Assembly (NCBI RefSeq): GCF_001493375.1
Contig: NZ_LN929764.1
Location: 1-42,516 of the forward strand
Source: Streptomyces specialis
GTDB taxonomy: Bacteria; Actinomycetota; Actinomycetes; Streptomycetales; Streptomycetaceae
Reading direction: 5' to 3'
DNA: 42,516 bases
This document shows, piece after piece, positions 27,689 to 38,845 of the stretch. Made by a program: the position numbers and the translations under genes. Below the pieces are notes generated by a model. It saw only the letters and a list, made by a program, of their open reading frames with translations, was not told where the DNA came from and did not search any database. Within the stretch, counting starts at the first letter, position 1; every line of letters begins with the position of its first letter.

Positions 27689-30600
27689 ATGTCTGACGAC
27701 CGCCTCATTCAGGCACTGCGGGCCTCGCTGAAGGAAACCGAACGCCTGCGACGCGAAAACCAGAACCTCACCGACGCCTCCCGCGAACCCATCGCCATCG
27801 TCGGCATGAGCTGCCGCTACCCCGGAGACGTCCGCACCCCGGACGACCTGTGGGACCTGGTGGCCAACGAACGGGACGCCATCGGCCCGTTCCCCGACAA
27901 CCGCGGCTGGGACCTCGACGGGCTCTACGACCCCGACCCCGCCCGCCCGGGCACCTGCTACGTACGCGAGGGCGGATTCCTGTACGAACGGGCCAGCTGC
28001 GACCCCGACCCCGCCCGCCCGGGCACCTGCTACGTACGCGAGGGCGGATTCCTGTACGACGCCACCGAGTTCGACGCCGGTTTCTTCGGGATCTCACCAC
28101 GCGAGGCCCTGGCCACCGACCCCCAGCAGCGACTCCTTCTCGAAGTGGCCTGGGAGGCGTTCGAACACGCCGGCATCGACCCGACGACGCTACGGGGCTC
28201 CCGCACCGGCGTGTTCGCCGGGAACAGCGGCCAGGACTACGCCCGGCTGTCCACCTCGCCGGACGACTGCGACGGCTACCTCGGCATCGGCAACATCGCC
28301 GCCGTCATCTCCGGCCGCATCGCCTACGTCTTCGGCCTCGAAGGCCCGGCCGTCACCGTCGACACCGCCTGCTCCTCGTCACTCGTCGCGCTGCACCTCG
28401 CCGTCCAGGCGCTGCGCCGTGACGAGTGCTCCATGGCCCTGGTCGGCGGCACCACCGTCATGTCGACACCCGGCGCCTTCATGGAGTTCAGCCGTCAGCG
28501 CGGCCTGGCACCGGACGGCCGCTGCAAGGCGTTCGCGGCCGGTGCCGACGGAACGGGCTGGTCCGAGGGGGTGGGCGTGCTCCTCGTCGAACGCCTCTCC
28601 GACGCCCGCCGCAACGGCCACCGCGTGCTGGCGATGGTCCGTGGCTCCGCCATCAACCAGGACGGCGCGTCCAACGGCATGACCGCGCCCAACGGCCCGG
28701 CCCAGCAGCGCGTCATCCGCCAAGCACTCGCCGACGCCGGCCTCTTGCCGACCGATGTGGATGCGGTCGAGGGGCATGGGACGGGGACGTCGCTGGGTGA
28801 TCCGATCGAGGCGCAGGCGTTGCTTGCCACGTACGGGCGGGAGCGTGATGCGGATCGGCCGTTGTGGTTGGGGTCGTTGAAGTCGAACATCGGGCACGCG
28901 CAGGCGGCTGCCGGTGTGGGTGGTGTGATCAAGATGGTGCTGGCGTTGCGGCATGGGTTGTTGCCGCGCACGCTGCACGTGGACGAGCCCTCCCCGCACG
29001 TGGACTGGTCGGCGGGTGCGGTGCGTCTGCTGACCGAGCCCGTCACCTGGTCGGAGAACGGCCACCCGCGCCGCGCGGCCGTCTCCGCCTTCGGTGTCAG
29101 CGGCACCAACGCCCACGTCATCCTTGAGGAAGACCAACAGCCAGAACCCGAACGGGAATCACCCACGCCCTCCGACGTACCCGGGCCCGTCACCTGGCTG
29201 CTGTCGGCACACACCACCGACGCGCTGCGCGAACAAGCCGCCAGGCCCCGCGCGTTCGTAGTCGACCGGCCCGACCTCCGCCCCGCCGACATCGCCCGGT
29301 CACTGGCCACCGCCCGCGCGGCCCTTCCCCACCGCGCTGCGGTCATCGGCACCGACCGCGAGGAACTCCTGTCCGGACTCGACCACCTCGACATCCAGGG
29401 CGTGGCGAGGCGCAAAGGCAAGAAAACCGCCTTCTTGTTCTCGGGGCAGGGGAGTCAGCGGTTGGGTATGGGCCGGGAGTTGTGTGAGGCGTTCCCTGTT
29501 TTCGCGGATGCCTTTGATGAGGTGTGCGCGGTCGTCGGCTTGCCGTTGCGGGACTTGTTGGGGTCGGAGGCGGTGAACGGGACGGTTGTTGCGCAGCCTG
29601 GGTTGTTCGCGGTTGAGGTGGCGTTGTTCCGGCTTCTTGAGTCGTGGGGTGTGCGGCCGGATGTGGTGGCGGGGCACTCCATCGGTGAGTTCGCCGCCGC
29701 GCATGTCGCGGGTGTCTTCTCTTTGGAGGATGCGGCCCGTTTGGTGGTGGCGCGGGGCCGGTTGATGGGCGGTCTGCCTGCGGGCGGTGTGATGGTCGCT
29801 GTCCAGGCGACGGAAGCGGAAGTGCTTTCCCGTCTTGCCGGTTTCGAGGACCGGGTGGGGATCGGGGCGGTTAACGGTCCCGCCTCGGTGGTGATCTCCG
29901 GTGAGGAAGCGGCGGTCATGGAGGTGACGGCCGGGCTGAGGACGAAGCGGCTGGCGGTGTCGCACGCGTTCCACTCGCCGTTGATGGAGCCGATGCTCGC
30001 CGCGTTCAAGGAGGAACTCGCGAGTGTGGTGTTCAGCCCTCCCACGTTGCCGGTGGTTCCGGCCTGCTCCGGTGGGGAGTTCACGGATCCGTCGTACTGG
30101 GTGCGGCAGATCCGCGAACCCGTCCGCTTCGCCGACGCCGTCCAGGCTCTGGCCGGGCGGGAGGTGAGCGCGTTCGTCGAGGTTGGCCCGGGTGGGACGT
30201 TGGCGGCGCTGACCCGCGAGCTGGTGGATGAGTCGGCTGTTGTCGTGCCCGTCCTGCGCAAGGACCGGCCCGAGAGCGTGTCCGTCACCACGGCCCTGGC
30301 CGAACTCCACGTCCACGGCGTGCCAGTGGACTGGGCGAAGGTCTTCGCCGGAACCGGAGCCCGCCCCGTCGATCTGCCGACCTACGCCTTCCAACGGCAA
30401 CGCTACTGGCTGGAGCCCGCCACTCCGCCCGGTGCGCGGCCAGATGCTCCGGCCGGTGGCGACCCCGCCGAGGCCGACTTCTGGGCCGCCGTGGAACGAG
30501 AGGACCTGGAGGCAGTCACCGAACGGCTTCAACTCCCCGGTGACGCCGCGCTGCCCGACGTACTGCCCGCCCTGTCCACGTGGCGGCGCCGTCGCCGCGA

Positions 30601-33600
30601 ACGCACCACCATCGACACCTGGCGCTACCGCGTGGGCTGGAAACCGGCCCCCGCGCTCACCACCACCGTGCCGAGCGACGGCACTTGGCTCACCGCGCTC
30701 CCCGCCGGCTGGGAGAACGACCCCTGGACATCCGCCGTCGTGCACCTGCTTCAGGACGCGGGCGTCGACATGGTTCCCCTGACTGTGGCCCCCGGCACGG
30801 ACCGTGCCGCACTGGCCGAGCGGCTGATCGCGGCCACCGGGGACATCCCCCCGGCCGGAGTGCTGTCCCTGCTCGCCATGGACACCGATCCCCACCCCGT
30901 TCACCAGGCGGTGGCCCCGAACGGACTGGTCGCCACCCTCACCCTGATCCAGGCGCTCGGTGACGCGGATCTGGACGCGCCCGTGTGGTGCGCGACGCGC
31001 GGCGCGGTGTGCGTCGGTCCGTCCGATCCGCCCCCGACTGTCGCGCAGGCCCAGACCTGGGCGTTGGGCCGGGTCGCTGCCCTGGAACATCCCCAACGCT
31101 GGGGCGGACTTGTCGACTTGCCGACCACGCTGGACACGCGCGCCGCCGGGCGTCTCGTCTCCGTTCTGGCTGGTGGCGCCGCGCCGGAGGATCAACTCGC
31201 CGTCCGCACCTCGGGTGTGTACGTCCGCCGGCTCCTCCGCGCGCCGAACGCGTCCCGCGCCCCCCGGGCCCTCGCCCCGCGCGGCACCGTGCTCGTGACG
31301 GGCGGAACGGGCGCTCTGGGCGGGCACGTTGCCCGCTGGTACGCCGCGAACGGCGCCGACCATGTCGTGCTCACCAGCCGGCGTGGCGGTGCCGCCGAAG
31401 GAGTCGCCGCGCTCACCGCCGAGTTGGAGGCCCTCGGGGCGCGGGTGACGGTGACGGCCTGCGACATGGCCGACCGGCAGGCGGTGACCGCGCTGCTGGA
31501 CGGGATCGGCGACGGCCTCACCGCCGTCGTGCACGCCGCTGGAGTCGGGACGCCCGGGATGCTGGCCGACACCACCGCCGAGGAGTTCACCGCCGTCCTG
31601 GCGGCGAAGGCCGCGGGCGCCGCCCTCCTGGACGAACTGCTCGGCGACCGACCGCTGGACGCGTTCGTGCTGTTCTCCTCCATCGCCGGTGTCTGGGGCA
31701 GTGGCGGCCAGGCCGCGTATGCCGCCGCCAACGCCGCTCTCGACGCGCTGGCCGAACAGCGCCGCGCGCGCGGCCTGTCGGCCACCGCCGTCGCCTGGGG
31801 CCCCTGGGCCGACGGCGGCATGGTCGCGGACACCGGTGCCGAGGACCGGCTCAGGCAACGCGGCCTGCCGGCGCTGCCGCCCGGGCCCGCGCTGACCGCA
31901 CTGTGCGCCGCGCTGGAGGCGGACGAGACCAACGTGACGGTCGCGGACGTCGCCTGGGAGCGCTTCGCCCCGTCGTTCACACTGCTGCGGCCGAGTCCGC
32001 TTCTGGCCGACCTGCCGGAGGCAGGGGCCGCGCTCGACGCGGCACACGTCGGGAGGGACGGCGATCGGGACGCCGGAACACCGCCGTTCGTCCTGACGCT
32101 GGGCGAACTGCCCGAGGCCGGGCGGCTGCCCGCCGTGCTTGACCTCGTGCGGAACACGGCGGCGGCCGTCGTCGGACATCGCGACGCGGCCTCCGTCCCC
32201 GCCGAACGGGCCTTCCGCGACCTGGGGTTCGACTCGCTCACCGCCATCGAACTCCGCGACCGGCTGGCCCGCGCCACCGGGCTGCGCCTTCCGGCCACGC
32301 TGGTCTTCGACCACTCCTCGCCCGCCGCGCTCGCCACCCACCTGCACGCCGCGCTCACGCCTTCCGCCGCCGCGACGACGCTCGCCACCGTCGCACCGGG
32401 CGTCGCGGCACCGGACGACCCCATCGCCATCGTCGCGATGAGCTGCCGCTACCCCGGTGGCGTGACCACGCCGGAGGAGTTGTGGCAGTTGGTCGCCGAA
32501 GGACGCGACGCCGTTGCCGGATTCCCCACGGACCGTGACTGGGACCTGGACGCCCTCTACGACCCCGACCCGGACCGGCCCGGTTCCTGCTATGCGCGGG
32601 AGGGCGGGTTCCTGTACGACGTCGCGGAGTTCGACCCCTTGTTCTTCGGGATCTCCCCGCGTGAGGCGCTCGCGATGGACCCGCAGCAGCGACTTCTGCT
32701 GGAGATCACCTGGGAGGCGCTGGAACGGGCCGGGATCGACCCGGCGTCGGTGAGCGGCAGCCGGACCGGTGTGTTCGTCGGGACCGGTTACCAGGACTAC
32801 GCCGCCCGCCTGGTCAACGCGCCCGACGACCTCGAAGGCTATGTGGGCACCGGGAGTTCGGCCAGCGTCGTGTCGGGACGCATCGCCTACACCTTCGGTC
32901 TGGAGGGCCCGGCCGTCACGGTGGACACCGCCTGTTCGTCGTCGCTCGTGGCGCTGCACCTGGCGGCGCAGGCGCTGCGGCAGGGCGAGTGTTCGATGGC
33001 GCTGGTCGGTGGCGTGCCGGTGATGTCCAGCCCCAGCGCGTTCGTCGAGTTCAGCCGCCAGCGCGGTCTTGCGGCCGACGGCCGGTGCAAGTCGTTCGCG
33101 GCGGCGGCCGACGGCACCGGCTGGTCCGAGGGCGCCGGACTGCTGCTGCTGGAACGGCTGTCGGACGCCGAGCGCAACGGGCACCCGGTGCTGGCGGTCG
33201 TGCGCGGCTCGGCGATCAACCAGGACGGCGCGTCCAACGGCCTGACCGCGCCCAGTGGTCCGGCCCAGCAGCGCGTGATCCGCCAGGCACTCGCCAACGC
33301 CGGTCACCGGGCTGCCGATGTGGATGTGGTCGAGGGCCATGGCACGGGCACGGTGCTGGGCGACCCGATCGAGATCCAGGCGCTGCTGGCCACCTACGGC
33401 GAGGACCGGCCCGCCGAACGCCCGCTGTGGCTCGGGTCGTTGAAGTCGAACATCGGGCACACACAGGCCGCCGCCGGGGTGGCGGGCGTCATCAAGATGG
33501 TGCAGGCCCTCCATCACGGCCTGGTGCCGCGCACGCTGCACGTGGACGAGCCGTCGCCGCACGTGGACTGGTCGGCAGGCGCGGTGCGGCTGTTGACCGA

Positions 33601-36600
33601 ACCGGTCGTGTGGGAGCGGAACGGGCGTCCTCGGCGCGCCGGGATCTCGTCGTTCGGTGTGAGCGGCACCAACGCCCACGTCATCGTGGAAGAGCCGCCT
33701 GCCGCGCCCGAGACCGAGGCCCGGACGCCCGGCGGCGTGCCGCCCGTGGTGTGCTGGCCGCTGTACGGCGGCAGCGTTGCCGCGCTGCGGGACCAGGCCG
33801 CGCGGCTCCTGACACGGCTGGACGCGGAGTCCGGTGCCGCCCGCACCGACCTGACGCCGTACGAAGCCGCCGATGTCGCCTGGGCGTTGGCCACCGGCAG
33901 GGCCGCGCTGGAACACCGGGCCGTTGTGGTCGGACCCGACTCCGCCTCGGCCCTCGACGGCCTGCGGTCCCTCGTGGCAGGAGAGCCCCACACCACCGTG
34001 GCGGAGGGCCACGCCGCGCGACCGGCCCGGGTCGGGTTCCTCTTCTCCGGGCAGGGCAGCCAGCGTCTCGGAATGGGCCGGGAACTCTACGCGGCGTTCC
34101 CGGTGTTCGCGGACGCTTTCGACGAGGTGTGCGCGGAGCTGGACCGCCACGTGCGACGGCCGGTGCGGGACGTCGTGTTCGGTGACGATGCCGCGACCCT
34201 GGACCGGACCGGCTGGACACAGGCCGCCCTGTTCGCCGTGGAGGTGGCGCTGTTCCGGCTTGCCGAGTCGTGGGGCGTGCGACCGGCGGCACTGGCGGGG
34301 CACTCCATCGGGGAGTTCGCCGCCGCCCATGTCGCGGGCGTGTGGTCCCTCACCGACGCGGCCCGGCTGGTCGCCGCACGCGGCCGGCTGATGGAGGCGC
34401 TGCCGCCCGGCGGCGCGATGGTCGCCGTCGAGGCGTCGGAGGACGAGGTGCTGCCGCTGCTGGCGGACCGGCCGGACATGGTGAGCCTCGCGGCGGTCAA
34501 CGGGCCGTCGTCCGTGGTGGTGTCGGGCGCCGAGCACGCGGTGCTCGGCATCGCGGGCACCCTCGCCGCCCGGGGGCGCCGCACGAAGCGGCTGGCCGTC
34601 AGTCACGCGTTCCACTCGCCGCTGATGGACCCGATGCTGGACGAGTTCCGCGCCGTCGTGGCCGGGGCGGACTGCCGCCCTCCGCGTATCCCGCTGGTGT
34701 CCGCCCTCACCGGACGCCCGGTCACCCCGGGGGAGTTGGCCGACCCGGACCACTGGACGCGGCACGCCAGGCACGCCGTACGCTTCCACGACGCTGTTCG
34801 CGCCCTGGCCGGTGACGGCATCACCGCCTTTCTGGAGATCGGCCCCGGTGGGGTGTTGGCCGCCCTCGCCCAGAACTCCCTCGATCCGGCGGCCGGTGAG
34901 CCGGTCGCCGTGCCCGTCCTGCGTCCGGACCGGCCCGAGGCCGCCTCGTTCGCCGCCGCGCTCGCCCGGCTCCACGTGCTGGGCGCCGCCGTGGACTGGA
35001 CCCGGCCGCTGGCCGGGCACCGTCCGCGCCGGGTGGACCTGCCCACCTACCCGTTCCAGCGGCAGCGTTACTGGCTGGACAACCGTGCTCCCGCCGGGGA
35101 CCTCACCGGCGCCGGGCTGCGGCCCGCCGGGCATCCGCTGCTGGGCGCGGCCGTGACGCTGCCGGACGGCGACGGTGTGGTCCTCACCGGCCGGCTCTGC
35201 CTGGCCGACCACCGCTGGCTCGCCGAACACCGGGTGGGCGGCGCGGTGTTGCTGCCCGGCACGGCGCTGGTCGATCTCGCCCTGCGGGCCGCGGGGGGGG
35301 GGGGGGGGGGACAAGTCGAGGAACTGGTCCTCGCCTCGCCACTGGTGCTGCCGGAACAGGGCGGAGTCCAGCTCCGGATCACGGCCGGCGCCGACGGCGG
35401 CCCCGGCCGCCGCGCGATCCGTGTCCACGCGCGCGCCGACAACGCCGCCCCCGCCACGCCCTGGACCCGGCACGCCTCCGGCACGCTCACGGGCGACCCC
35501 GACGACCCGGCGCCCGATCCCGGTCTGGCGGTCTGGCCCCCGGCCGACGCCGAACCGGTCCCCGTCCACGACTGCTACGACCGGCTGACGGCGCTCGGCT
35601 TCGGCTACGGGCCCACGTTCCAGGGGCTGCGGGGGCTGTGGCGGCGCGGCGACGAGGTGTTGGCGGAGGTCGCGCTGCCCGACGGCACCCCCGTGGACGG
35701 TTTCGGTGTCCACCCCGCGCTGCTCGACGCGGCCCTGCACGCCATCGGCCGGGGCGGGTTGCTGCCCGACACCGGCGAGGCGCTGGTGCCGTTCTCGTTC
35801 AGCGGTGCGGCGGTGCACGCCACCGGCGCCACCGTGCTCCGCGTCCGCCTCGCCGCGGCCGGGCCCGGGGCGGTGACTTTGCGGGCCGCGGACGCCGCCG
35901 GGCGGCCCGTCGCGCACATCGACGCACTCCGGCTGCGTCCCGCCCCCACGGCGGGCGCGCGGCGACCCGCGCCCGGCTCGCTGTTCCACGTGACGTGGAC
36001 GCCGCTGGTGCTGCCCGACCGCGCCCAGGCGGGCGCCCCGGACAGCGAAACGCCCCAACCACCGCGCCGGTACGAGGAGATGGCGGCGCTGACCGCCGAA
36101 CTCGACGCTGGCGCCCCACCGCCCGCCGCCGCCGTCATCGCCGAACGCCCCGGCGACCGGGGCCCCGACGCGGCGCACCGGGCGACCCGCGACGCGCTGG
36201 CCCTGCTCCACACCTGGCTCGCCGACGAACGGCTGGCCGCCACCCGGCTGGTGATCGCCACCCGTGGTGCCGTCGCCGTCAACGCGTCCGACCCGGCGCC
36301 CGATCCGGCGCAGGCCGCCGTCTGGGGCCTGGTGCGGTCCGCACAGTCCGAACACCCGGGCCGTTTCGTGCTCGTGGACCTCGACGGGCACCCCGCGCCC
36401 GCCGATGCCCTCCCCGCCGTCCTCGCCTGCGGCGAGCCGCAGGTGGCGCTGCGGCAGGGCGCGGCCGACGTGCCACGCCTCACGCGGCCCGACACCGGCG
36501 GGCTCCTCGTGCCCGAACCGGGCGGTCCCGCCCGGCGGCTGACCGCGACCGGCGCCGGAACCCGCGACGCGCTGGCCCTCGCCGCGCATCCCGCGGCCAC

Positions 36601-38845
36601 CGCCCCCCTGGGCGAGGGCCAGGTCCGGATCGCGGTCCGCGCCGCGGGCGTGAACTTCCGGGACGCGCTGATCGCCGTCGGCATGTACCCGGACGACACG
36701 GCCCGGCTCGGCAGCGAAGGCGCCGGAGTCGTCGTCGACACCGGCCCGGGGGTGACCGGACTCCGGGCCGGGGACCGGGTGTTCGGGATGTTCGCGGAGG
36801 CGTTCGGCCCGCTCGCCGTGGCCGACCACCGCATGGTGACGCGGATGCCCGCCGGCTGGACGTTCGCCCAGGCGGCGTCCGTGCCCATCGTCTTCCTCAC
36901 CGCCTACTACGCCTTGGTCGATTTGGCCGGGCTGCGGCCGGGCGAGTCCGTGCTGATCCACTCCGCGGCGGGCGGCGTCGGCATGGCCGCCACCCAACTC
37001 GCCCGGCACCTGGGCGCCGAGGTCTACGGAACGGCGAGCCCCGCCAAGTGGGCTTCGCTCGCACCGCTCGGCCTCGGTCCGGACCGCCTCGCGTCCTCCC
37101 GCACCCTCGACTTCGAGGAACGCTTCCGCGCCGCGACCGGCGGGCGCGGCGTCGATGTCGTCCTCAACTCTTTCGCCGGGGAGCCGGTCGACGCGTCCCT
37201 GCGGCTGCTCAACGGGCCCGGCGGCCGGTTCCTGGAGCTGGGCAAGACGGATGTCAGGGACGCCGCCGGGATCGCGGCGGACCGACCCGGCGTGACCTAC
37301 CGGGCGTTCGACACCATGGACGCCGGGCCCGACCGGATCGGCGCCATGCTCACCGAGCTGGTGCGTCTCTTCGAACGCGGCGCGCTGCGCCCGTTGCCCC
37401 TCACCTGCTGGGACGTGCGCGAGGCCCGGACGGCGCTGCGGCACGTCGGGCAGGCCCGGCACACCGGCAAGGTGATCCTGACGATTCCCGCCGGCTGGGA
37501 CCCGGACGGCACGGTCCTCATCACCGGCGCCCCGGGCGCGCTGGCCGCCCACGTGGCGCGCCATCTCGTCACCGAACACGGCGTCCGGCGCCTGCTGTTG
37601 GCGAGCAGGCGCGGTCCCGGCGCCGCGGGCGCCGACACGCTGCGCGGTGAACTGACCGCGCTCGGCGCCGAGGTGACGTTCGCCGCCTGCGACGTCTCCG
37701 ACCGCGCCGCGCTCACCGCGCTCCTCGCCGCCCACGGCGACGGCCTCCCCGCCGTCGTGCATGCGGCCGGTGTGCTGGACGACGGGCTGATCGGCGCGCT
37801 CACCCCCGACCGGCTGGCCCGCGTGCTGCGGCCCAAGACCGACGCGGCGCTGCATCTGCACGAGCTGACGCGGCACCTGGACCTGTCGGCGTTCATCCTG
37901 TTCTCCTCCGTCGCCGCGACCCTCGGCAGCGCCGGGCAGGGCAACTACGCGGCAGCCAACGCCAGTCTCGACGCGCTCGCCCAGGCCCGCCGCGCGGAGG
38001 GGCTGCCCGCCGTGTCCCTCGCCTGGGGCCCGTGGGCGGACGGCGGCATGGCCGGGACCATGGACGAACGGCAGCGGGAACGCCTCGCCCGCTCCGGCCT
38101 GGTGTCGTTCGGCGCGGCCGAGGGCCTCGCGCTGTTCGACGCCGCGTGGAACGGCCCGGCCGCCGTCGCGGTCCCCGTGCGGTTCGCCGCGAAACCCGCC
38201 CACGCGCCCGCGCCGACGGACGCCGACGTGCCGCACATCCTGCGCGCGCTGGTGTCCGGCGCGCGGCCCGCGCGCCGCGCCGCCACCGACGCCAACGGCG
38301 GGCCGCAGGCGCTGCGTCGGCGACTGGCCGGTCTGGACGACGCCGAACGCGGGCGCACCGTCCTGGACATCGTGCGCACCCAGGTGGCGGCCGTCATCGG
38401 ACTGCCCGGGCCGCAGAACGTGGAGCCGGAGCGGGAGTTCAAGGCCCTCGGCTTCGACTCCCTGACCTCCGTGGAGCTGCGGAACCGGCTGCCCGCCGCG
38501 ACCGGCCACCGGCTCCCCGCCACCCTCGTCTTCGACTACCCGCCCCCGTCGGCCCTCGCCGGACACCTCCGCGACGTTCTCGTGCCCCACCCCGCCGGCC
38601 CGGTGACCTCCGTGGACGGCGAGATCGACCGGCTGGCATCCGCCGTCGCCGCCCTCGGAACCGGCGACCCCGACGTGCGGGCCCGGGTCCGCGCCCGGCT
38701 CGGCGGACTCCTCGCCCTCCTCGACGACCCCGGCCACCCGGACGGCGACGACAGCCGGGGCACGCCCACAGGCGCCGAGGAGGAACTCCGGACAGCCACG
38801 ATCGACACCATCTTCGCGCTGGTCGACCAGGAAATCGGCAGGTGA
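27689..38845 (+). CDS. Type I modular polyketide synthase, two modules (KS-AT-KR-ACP; KS-AT-DH-ER-KR-ACP)
   Basis: About 3718 residues from ATG 27689 (TTG 27683 is possible). The N-terminal docking helix ([19 protein letters not shown]) is of another type from those of genes 2, 3 and 5. Module G: KS Cys228, AT Ser664 with HAFH at 759 (malonyl), KR Tyr1344 with the A-type Trp, ACP Ser1516. Module H: KS Cys1749, AT Ser2206 with HAFH at 2306 (malonyl), DH His2514 and Asp2680, ER about 2950-3270 with NADPH motif [17 protein letters not shown] Tyr3420 with LDD, ACP Ser3591. G should leave a hydroxyl and H a saturated CH2-CH2. The tail [17 protein letters not shown] overlaps the start of gene 5. 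Oddities are a 24-residue duplication in KS-G, six glycines from an 18-G run in DH-H, and TGAPGALA instead of TGGTGALG in KR-H. Parts of module G nearly copy gene 2. Confidence 0.97.
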   Translation: MSDDRLIQALRASLKETERLRRENQNLTDASREPIAIVGMSCRYPGDVRTPDDLWDLVANERDAIGPFPDNRGWDLDGLYDPDPARPGTCYVREGGFLYERASCDPDPARPGTCYVREGGFLYDATEFDAGFFGISPREALATDPQQRLLLEVAWEAFEHAGIDPTTLRGSRTGVFAGNSGQDYARLSTSPDDCDGYLGIGNIAAVISGRIAYVFGLEGPAVTVDTACSSSLVALHLAVQALRRDECSMALVGGTTVMSTPGAFMEFSRQRGLAPDGRCKAFAAGADGTGWSEGVGVLLVERLSDARRNGHRVLAMVRGSAINQDGASNGMTAPNGPAQQRVIRQALADAGLLPTDVDAVEGHGTGTSLGDPIEAQALLATYGRERDADRPLWLGSLKSNIGHAQAAAGVGGVIKMVLALRHGLLPRTLHVDEPSPHVDWSAGAVRLLTEPVTWSENGHPRRAAVSAFGVSGTNAHVILEEDQQPEPERESPTPSDVPGPVTWLLSAHTTDALREQAARPRAFVVDRPDLRPADIARSLATARAALPHRAAVIGTDREELLSGLDHLDIQGVARRKGKKTAFLFSGQGSQRLGMGRELCEAFPVFADAFDEVCAVVGLPLRDLLGSEAVNGTVVAQPGLFAVEVALFRLLESWGVRPDVVAGHSIGEFAAAHVAGVFSLEDAARLVVARGRLMGGLPAGGVMVAVQATEAEVLSRLAGFEDRVGIGAVNGPASVVISGEEAAVMEVTAGLRTKRLAVSHAFHSPLMEPMLAAFKEELASVVFSPPTLPVVPACSGGEFTDPSYWVRQIREPVRFADAVQALAGREVSAFVEVGPGGTLAALTRELVDESAVVVPVLRKDRPESVSVTTALAELHVHGVPVDWAKVFAGTGARPVDLPTYAFQRQRYWLEPATPPGARPDAPAGGDPAEADFWAAVEREDLEAVTERLQLPGDAALPDVLPALSTWRRRRRERTTIDTWRYRVGWKPAPALTTTVPSDGTWLTALPAGWENDPWTSAVVHLLQDAGVDMVPLTVAPGTDRAALAERLIAATGDIPPAGVLSLLAMDTDPHPVHQAVAPNGLVATLTLIQALGDADLDAPVWCATRGAVCVGPSDPPPTVAQAQTWALGRVAALEHPQRWGGLVDLPTTLDTRAAGRLVSVLAGGAAPEDQLAVRTSGVYVRRLLRAPNASRAPRALAPRGTVLVTGGTGALGGHVARWYAANGADHVVLTSRRGGAAEGVAALTAELEALGARVTVTACDMADRQAVTALLDGIGDGLTAVVHAAGVGTPGMLADTTAEEFTAVLAAKAAGAALLDELLGDRPLDAFVLFSSIAGVWGSGGQAAYAAANAALDALAEQRRARGLSATAVAWGPWADGGMVADTGAEDRLRQRGLPALPPGPALTALCAALEADETNVTVADVAWERFAPSFTLLRPSPLLADLPEAGAALDAAHVGRDGDRDAGTPPFVLTLGELPEAGRLPAVLDLVRNTAAAVVGHRDAASVPAERAFRDLGFDSLTAIELRDRLARATGLRLPATLVFDHSSPAALATHLHAALTPSAAATTLATVAPGVAAPDDPIAIVAMSCRYPGGVTTPEELWQLVAEGRDAVAGFPTDRDWDLDALYDPDPDRPGSCYAREGGFLYDVAEFDPLFFGISPREALAMDPQQRLLLEITWEALERAGIDPASVSGSRTGVFVGTGYQDYAARLVNAPDDLEGYVGTGSSASVVSGRIAYTFGLEGPAVTVDTACSSSLVALHLAAQALRQGECSMALVGGVPVMSSPSAFVEFSRQRGLAADGRCKSFAAAADGTGWSEGAGLLLLERLSDAERNGHPVLAVVRGSAINQDGASNGLTAPSGPAQQRVIRQALANAGHRAADVDVVEGHGTGTVLGDPIEIQALLATYGEDRPAERPLWLGSLKSNIGHTQAAAGVAGVIKMVQALHHGLVPRTLHVDEPSPHVDWSAGAVRLLTEPVVWERNGRPRRAGISSFGVSGTNAHVIVEEPPAAPETEARTPGGVPPVVCWPLYGGSVAALRDQAARLLTRLDAESGAARTDLTPYEAADVAWALATGRAALEHRAVVVGPDSASALDGLRSLVAGEPHTTVAEGHAARPARVGFLFSGQGSQRLGMGRELYAAFPVFADAFDEVCAELDRHVRRPVRDVVFGDDAATLDRTGWTQAALFAVEVALFRLAESWGVRPAALAGHSIGEFAAAHVAGVWSLTDAARLVAARGRLMEALPPGGAMVAVEASEDEVLPLLADRPDMVSLAAVNGPSSVVVSGAEHAVLGIAGTLAARGRRTKRLAVSHAFHSPLMDPMLDEFRAVVAGADCRPPRIPLVSALTGRPVTPGELADPDHWTRHARHAVRFHDAVRALAGDGITAFLEIGPGGVLAALAQNSLDPAAGEPVAVPVLRPDRPEAASFAAALARLHVLGAAVDWTRPLAGHRPRRVDLPTYPFQRQRYWLDNRAPAGDLTGAGLRPAGHPLLGAAVTLPDGDGVVLTGRLCLADHRWLAEHRVGGAVLLPGTALVDLALRAAGGGGGGQVEELVLASPLVLPEQGGVQLRITAGADGGPGRRAIRVHARADNAAPATPWTRHASGTLTGDPDDPAPDPGLAVWPPADAEPVPVHDCYDRLTALGFGYGPTFQGLRGLWRRGDEVLAEVALPDGTPVDGFGVHPALLDAALHAIGRGGLLPDTGEALVPFSFSGAAVHATGATVLRVRLAAAGPGAVTLRAADAAGRPVAHIDALRLRPAPTAGARRPAPGSLFHVTWTPLVLPDRAQAGAPDSETPQPPRRYEEMAALTAELDAGAPPPAAAVIAERPGDRGPDAAHRATRDALALLHTWLADERLAATRLVIATRGAVAVNASDPAPDPAQAAVWGLVRSAQSEHPGRFVLVDLDGHPAPADALPAVLACGEPQVALRQGAADVPRLTRPDTGGLLVPEPGGPARRLTATGAGTRDALALAAHPAATAPLGEGQVRIAVRAAGVNFRDALIAVGMYPDDTARLGSEGAGVVVDTGPGVTGLRAGDRVFGMFAEAFGPLAVADHRMVTRMPAGWTFAQAASVPIVFLTAYYALVDLAGLRPGESVLIHSAAGGVGMAATQLARHLGAEVYGTASPAKWASLAPLGLGPDRLASSRTLDFEERFRAATGGRGVDVVLNSFAGEPVDASLRLLNGPGGRFLELGKTDVRDAAGIAADRPGVTYRAFDTMDAGPDRIGAMLTELVRLFERGALRPLPLTCWDVREARTALRHVGQARHTGKVILTIPAGWDPDGTVLITGAPGALAAHVARHLVTEHGVRRLLLASRRGPGAAGADTLRGELTALGAEVTFAACDVSDRAALTALLAAHGDGLPAVVHAAGVLDDGLIGALTPDRLARVLRPKTDAALHLHELTRHLDLSAFILFSSVAATLGSAGQGNYAAANASLDALAQARRAEGLPAVSLAWGPWADGGMAGTMDERQRERLARSGLVSFGAAEGLALFDAAWNGPAAVAVPVRFAAKPAHAPAPTDADVPHILRALVSGARPARRAATDANGGPQALRRRLAGLDDAERGRTVLDIVRTQVAAVIGLPGPQNVEPEREFKALGFDSLTSVELRNRLPAATGHRLPATLVFDYPPPSALAGHLRDVLVPHPAGPVTSVDGEIDRLASAVAALGTGDPDVRARVRARLGGLLALLDDPGHPDGDDSRGTPTGAEEELRTATIDTIFALVDQEIGR
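27785..32350 (+). other. PKS module G: KS-AT(malonyl)-KR(A1)-ACP
   Basis: Approximate domains are KS 27785-29130, AT 29425-30290, KR 30476-32010 and ACP 32130-32350. KS has [18 protein letters not shown] and KSNIGHAQ, with ATDPQQ in place of AMDPQQ. AT has GHSIG and HAFH. There is no DH or ER; the AT is followed by ADFWAAVE...[15 protein letters not shown] has the Trp in GVWGSG and GGQAAY, so A1-type. The stretches 28753-29080 and 29436-30410 resemble module B and the end of module C AT in gene 2 and use the same G/T-ending codons, unlike their surroundings. Confidence 0.92.
27928..28059 (+). repeat. 60-bp direct repeat (72-bp period) in KS of module G
   Basis: Bases 27928-27987 recur exactly at 28000-28059 with 12 bases between. 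The result is a 24-residue in-frame insertion in the KS N-terminal region, with [13 protein letters not shown] occurring twice. No other KS in the window has it. It could be a true tandem duplication or an assembly error. Confidence 0.9.
32414..38580 (+). other. PKS module H: KS-AT(malonyl)-DH-ER-KR(B)-ACP, fully reducing
   Basis: Approximate domains are KS 32414-33690, AT 34028-34920, DH 35098-35940, KR structural half 35980-36490, ER 36534-37495, KR catalytic half 37500-38200 and ACP 38340-38580. KS has DTACSSS and [13 protein letters not shown] has GHSIG and HAFH. DH has [10 protein letters not shown] and LLDAALH. ER has [15 protein letters not shown] and the [11 protein letters not shown] nucleotide motif. 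KR has LDD, FSSVAA and GNYAAAN. It is the only module in the window with an ER, so it is the only predicted saturated position. Confidence 0.94.
35293..35310 (+). repeat. Run of 18 G in DH of module H
   Basis: Eighteen consecutive G encode six glycines where the other DH domains read GREVDCGQ or GREVGCDR. Length and frame are kept. A run this long is unusual even in high-GC DNA and could be a G over-call, but it could also be real. Confidence 0.9.
38829..38834 (+). promoter_or_regulatory. Ribosome binding site for gene 5, inside gene 4
   Basis: AGGAAA lies seven bases before GTG 38842, which overlaps the TGA of gene 4 (38843-38845). The alternative ATG 38854 has AAAGGG only three bases upstream, which is too close. 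The overlap predicts translational coupling. Confidence 0.6.

Noticed and set aside
35293..35310. A G-quadruplex regulatory element
   Set aside because: A single uninterrupted run inside a variable coding loop is more simply a sequencing or slippage feature; nothing around it suggests regulation.
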